Below are positions 63,235 through 64,000 of a stretch of DNA of 64,000 nt, in pieces. Made by a program: the position numbers and the translations under genes. The notes below the pieces were generated by a model that was given only the letters and a program-made list of their open reading frames with translations, was not told where the DNA came from and searched no databases. The stretch's first letter is position 1, and every line of letters starts with the position of its first letter. The DNA is from Agarophyton chilense (Eukaryota; Rhodophyta; Florideophyceae; Gracilariales; Gracilariaceae), in the NCBI GenBank assembly GCA_030374765.1, contig JARGXX010000026.1, positions 372,001 through 436,000 on the forward strand, read 5' to 3'.

Positions 63235-64000
63235 CAGTTCTTCAGGAGTTTCATTCAAAACTTTTCTGCCATTGCTGCGCCCATGACAGCTCTCACCAAG
63301 AAACACAGCGGCATACACAACTGGGACAAGGCGTGTGAAAATGCTTTTCAAAGATTGATGAAAGCGATTACGGAGGCTCCGGTATTGGATGCACCGACAT
63401 GGATGAAGCCATTCAGATGCCATGTTGACGCGTCCCAAAAAGCCGTCGGCGGGACGTTAACCCAAATCGACGACGAAGGGACTGAGCGAGTTATTGCTTA
63501 CTTTTCAAAGAAACTATCTTCCACCGACGAGGACTACACAGCAAACGATAGAGAGCTCCTCGGCCTCGTTTACGTCCTCAAACGATTTCGTTGCTACCTA
63601 GAGGGTACATCATTTGAATTGTTCACAGACAACCAGGTTTTACAGCACTTTTTCACTAAGCCTAACATGAGCAGGAACGAGGCGCAATGGTTAGATCTGC
63701 TTTCGCAGTTTAACACCTCGAAGGTTAACTTGAAACCAGGTCGCGTTCATGTCTTAGGGGACGTTCTCTCTAGAGCCCCACACGTGATGAACGAGACGGT
63801 CCTGGATGTCAACAATGCTCAGCTCTCTTCGCCTGTTTTTCGTATGAACTTTGAAGATCACTACCAGGATGACCAGCTCTTCGGCCCGATATGGAGATCC
63901 TTCAAGAAGGTTTGGCCGAACGAAACGGTTGAAAGGGATAGAGTACAGCGGATGCAAAATCAATTTCGCGTCAAGGATGGAAAACTGTACTACGACAACA
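63235..64000 (+). CDS. Second Gypsy element, RT end and RNase H, cut by the LTR and the window edge
   Basis: An uninterrupted frame of 255 codons begins exactly at the LTR boundary (CAG) and runs off the window. FFRSFIQNFS and PMTALTKK are the RT thumb/connection; FRCHVDASQKAVGGTL, then ELLGLVYVLKRFRCYL and FELFTDNQVLQHFF and HVLGDVLSRAP are RNase H with its Asp, Glu and Asp catalytic residues; the region after 63780 leads to the integrase. Its 5' part is missing from the left side of the LTR element. No lesion is seen. Minus-strand ORFs here are shadows. Confidence 0.88.

Noticed and set aside
1-64000. CRISPR arrays, bacterial operons or ribosome-binding sites
   Set aside because: No array of regularly spaced repeats was seen, and gene style and elements are eukaryotic.

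Overview
The window looks like nuclear DNA of an intron-poor eukaryote. Evidence: single-exon genes of eukaryotic families (a BZW/5MP translation regulator, a carbohydrate-binding plus TPR protein, a VTT/DedA-like membrane protein whose N-terminus resembles a plastid transit peptide), TATA boxes about 100-230 bp upstream of start codons, a 120-nt eukaryotic 5S rRNA gene, and LINE, Copia, Gypsy (chromodomain) and large DDE transposons. A plastid-bearing alga, perhaps a red alga, fits best; this is inference from gene style, not a sequence match.

Layout. 1-7.1 kb: a secreted protein running off the left edge (minus strand), a three-pass membrane protein, a basic probably nuclear protein with a broken internal duplication, a 5S rRNA gene and a decayed 5S copy. 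7.3-28.3 kb: a large inverted repeat. Two 5,389-bp arms (9529-14917 and 22917-28305) without net length difference surround an 8.0-kb spacer. Each arm carries a full 824-codon Ser/Glu-rich gene with its TATA promoter plus the 5' part of a LINE; only the left copy of the LINE is full length. The spacer holds BZW and CBM-TPR genes (divergent, shared promoter region) and the VTT membrane protein gene.

28.3-37 kb: a stretch of relics. A Copia gag fragment abuts the right arm, followed by pieces of host-like genes (M20 dipeptidase, PI4-kinase-like, PAN2-like, RING) mixed with unrecognised ORFs. 37-44 kb: a decayed purine-rich coding region and a decayed KDZ/Plavaka-like transposase on the minus strand. 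44-46.5 kb: a Gypsy gag-protease-RT relic. 46.7-52.9 kb: pyrimidine-rich and otherwise mostly featureless DNA with weak coding traces.

53.0-63.2 kb: one complete 10.25-kb LTR retrotransposon with 916-bp LTRs, gag, a likely -1 frameshift to pol, a chromodomain, no visible integrase core, and a long antisense ORF between pol and the 3' LTR. Its ORFs are each broken by one or a few point lesions. It abuts, on the right, the RT-RNase H part of a second Gypsy element whose reading frame is open to the window edge.

The most unusual items are the inverted duplication with uneven divergence between its LINE and gene portions, and the antisense ORF of the Gypsy element. Non-ATG starts were avoided: where the longest open frame began with GTG or TTG, the first in-frame ATG was used when one was credible.
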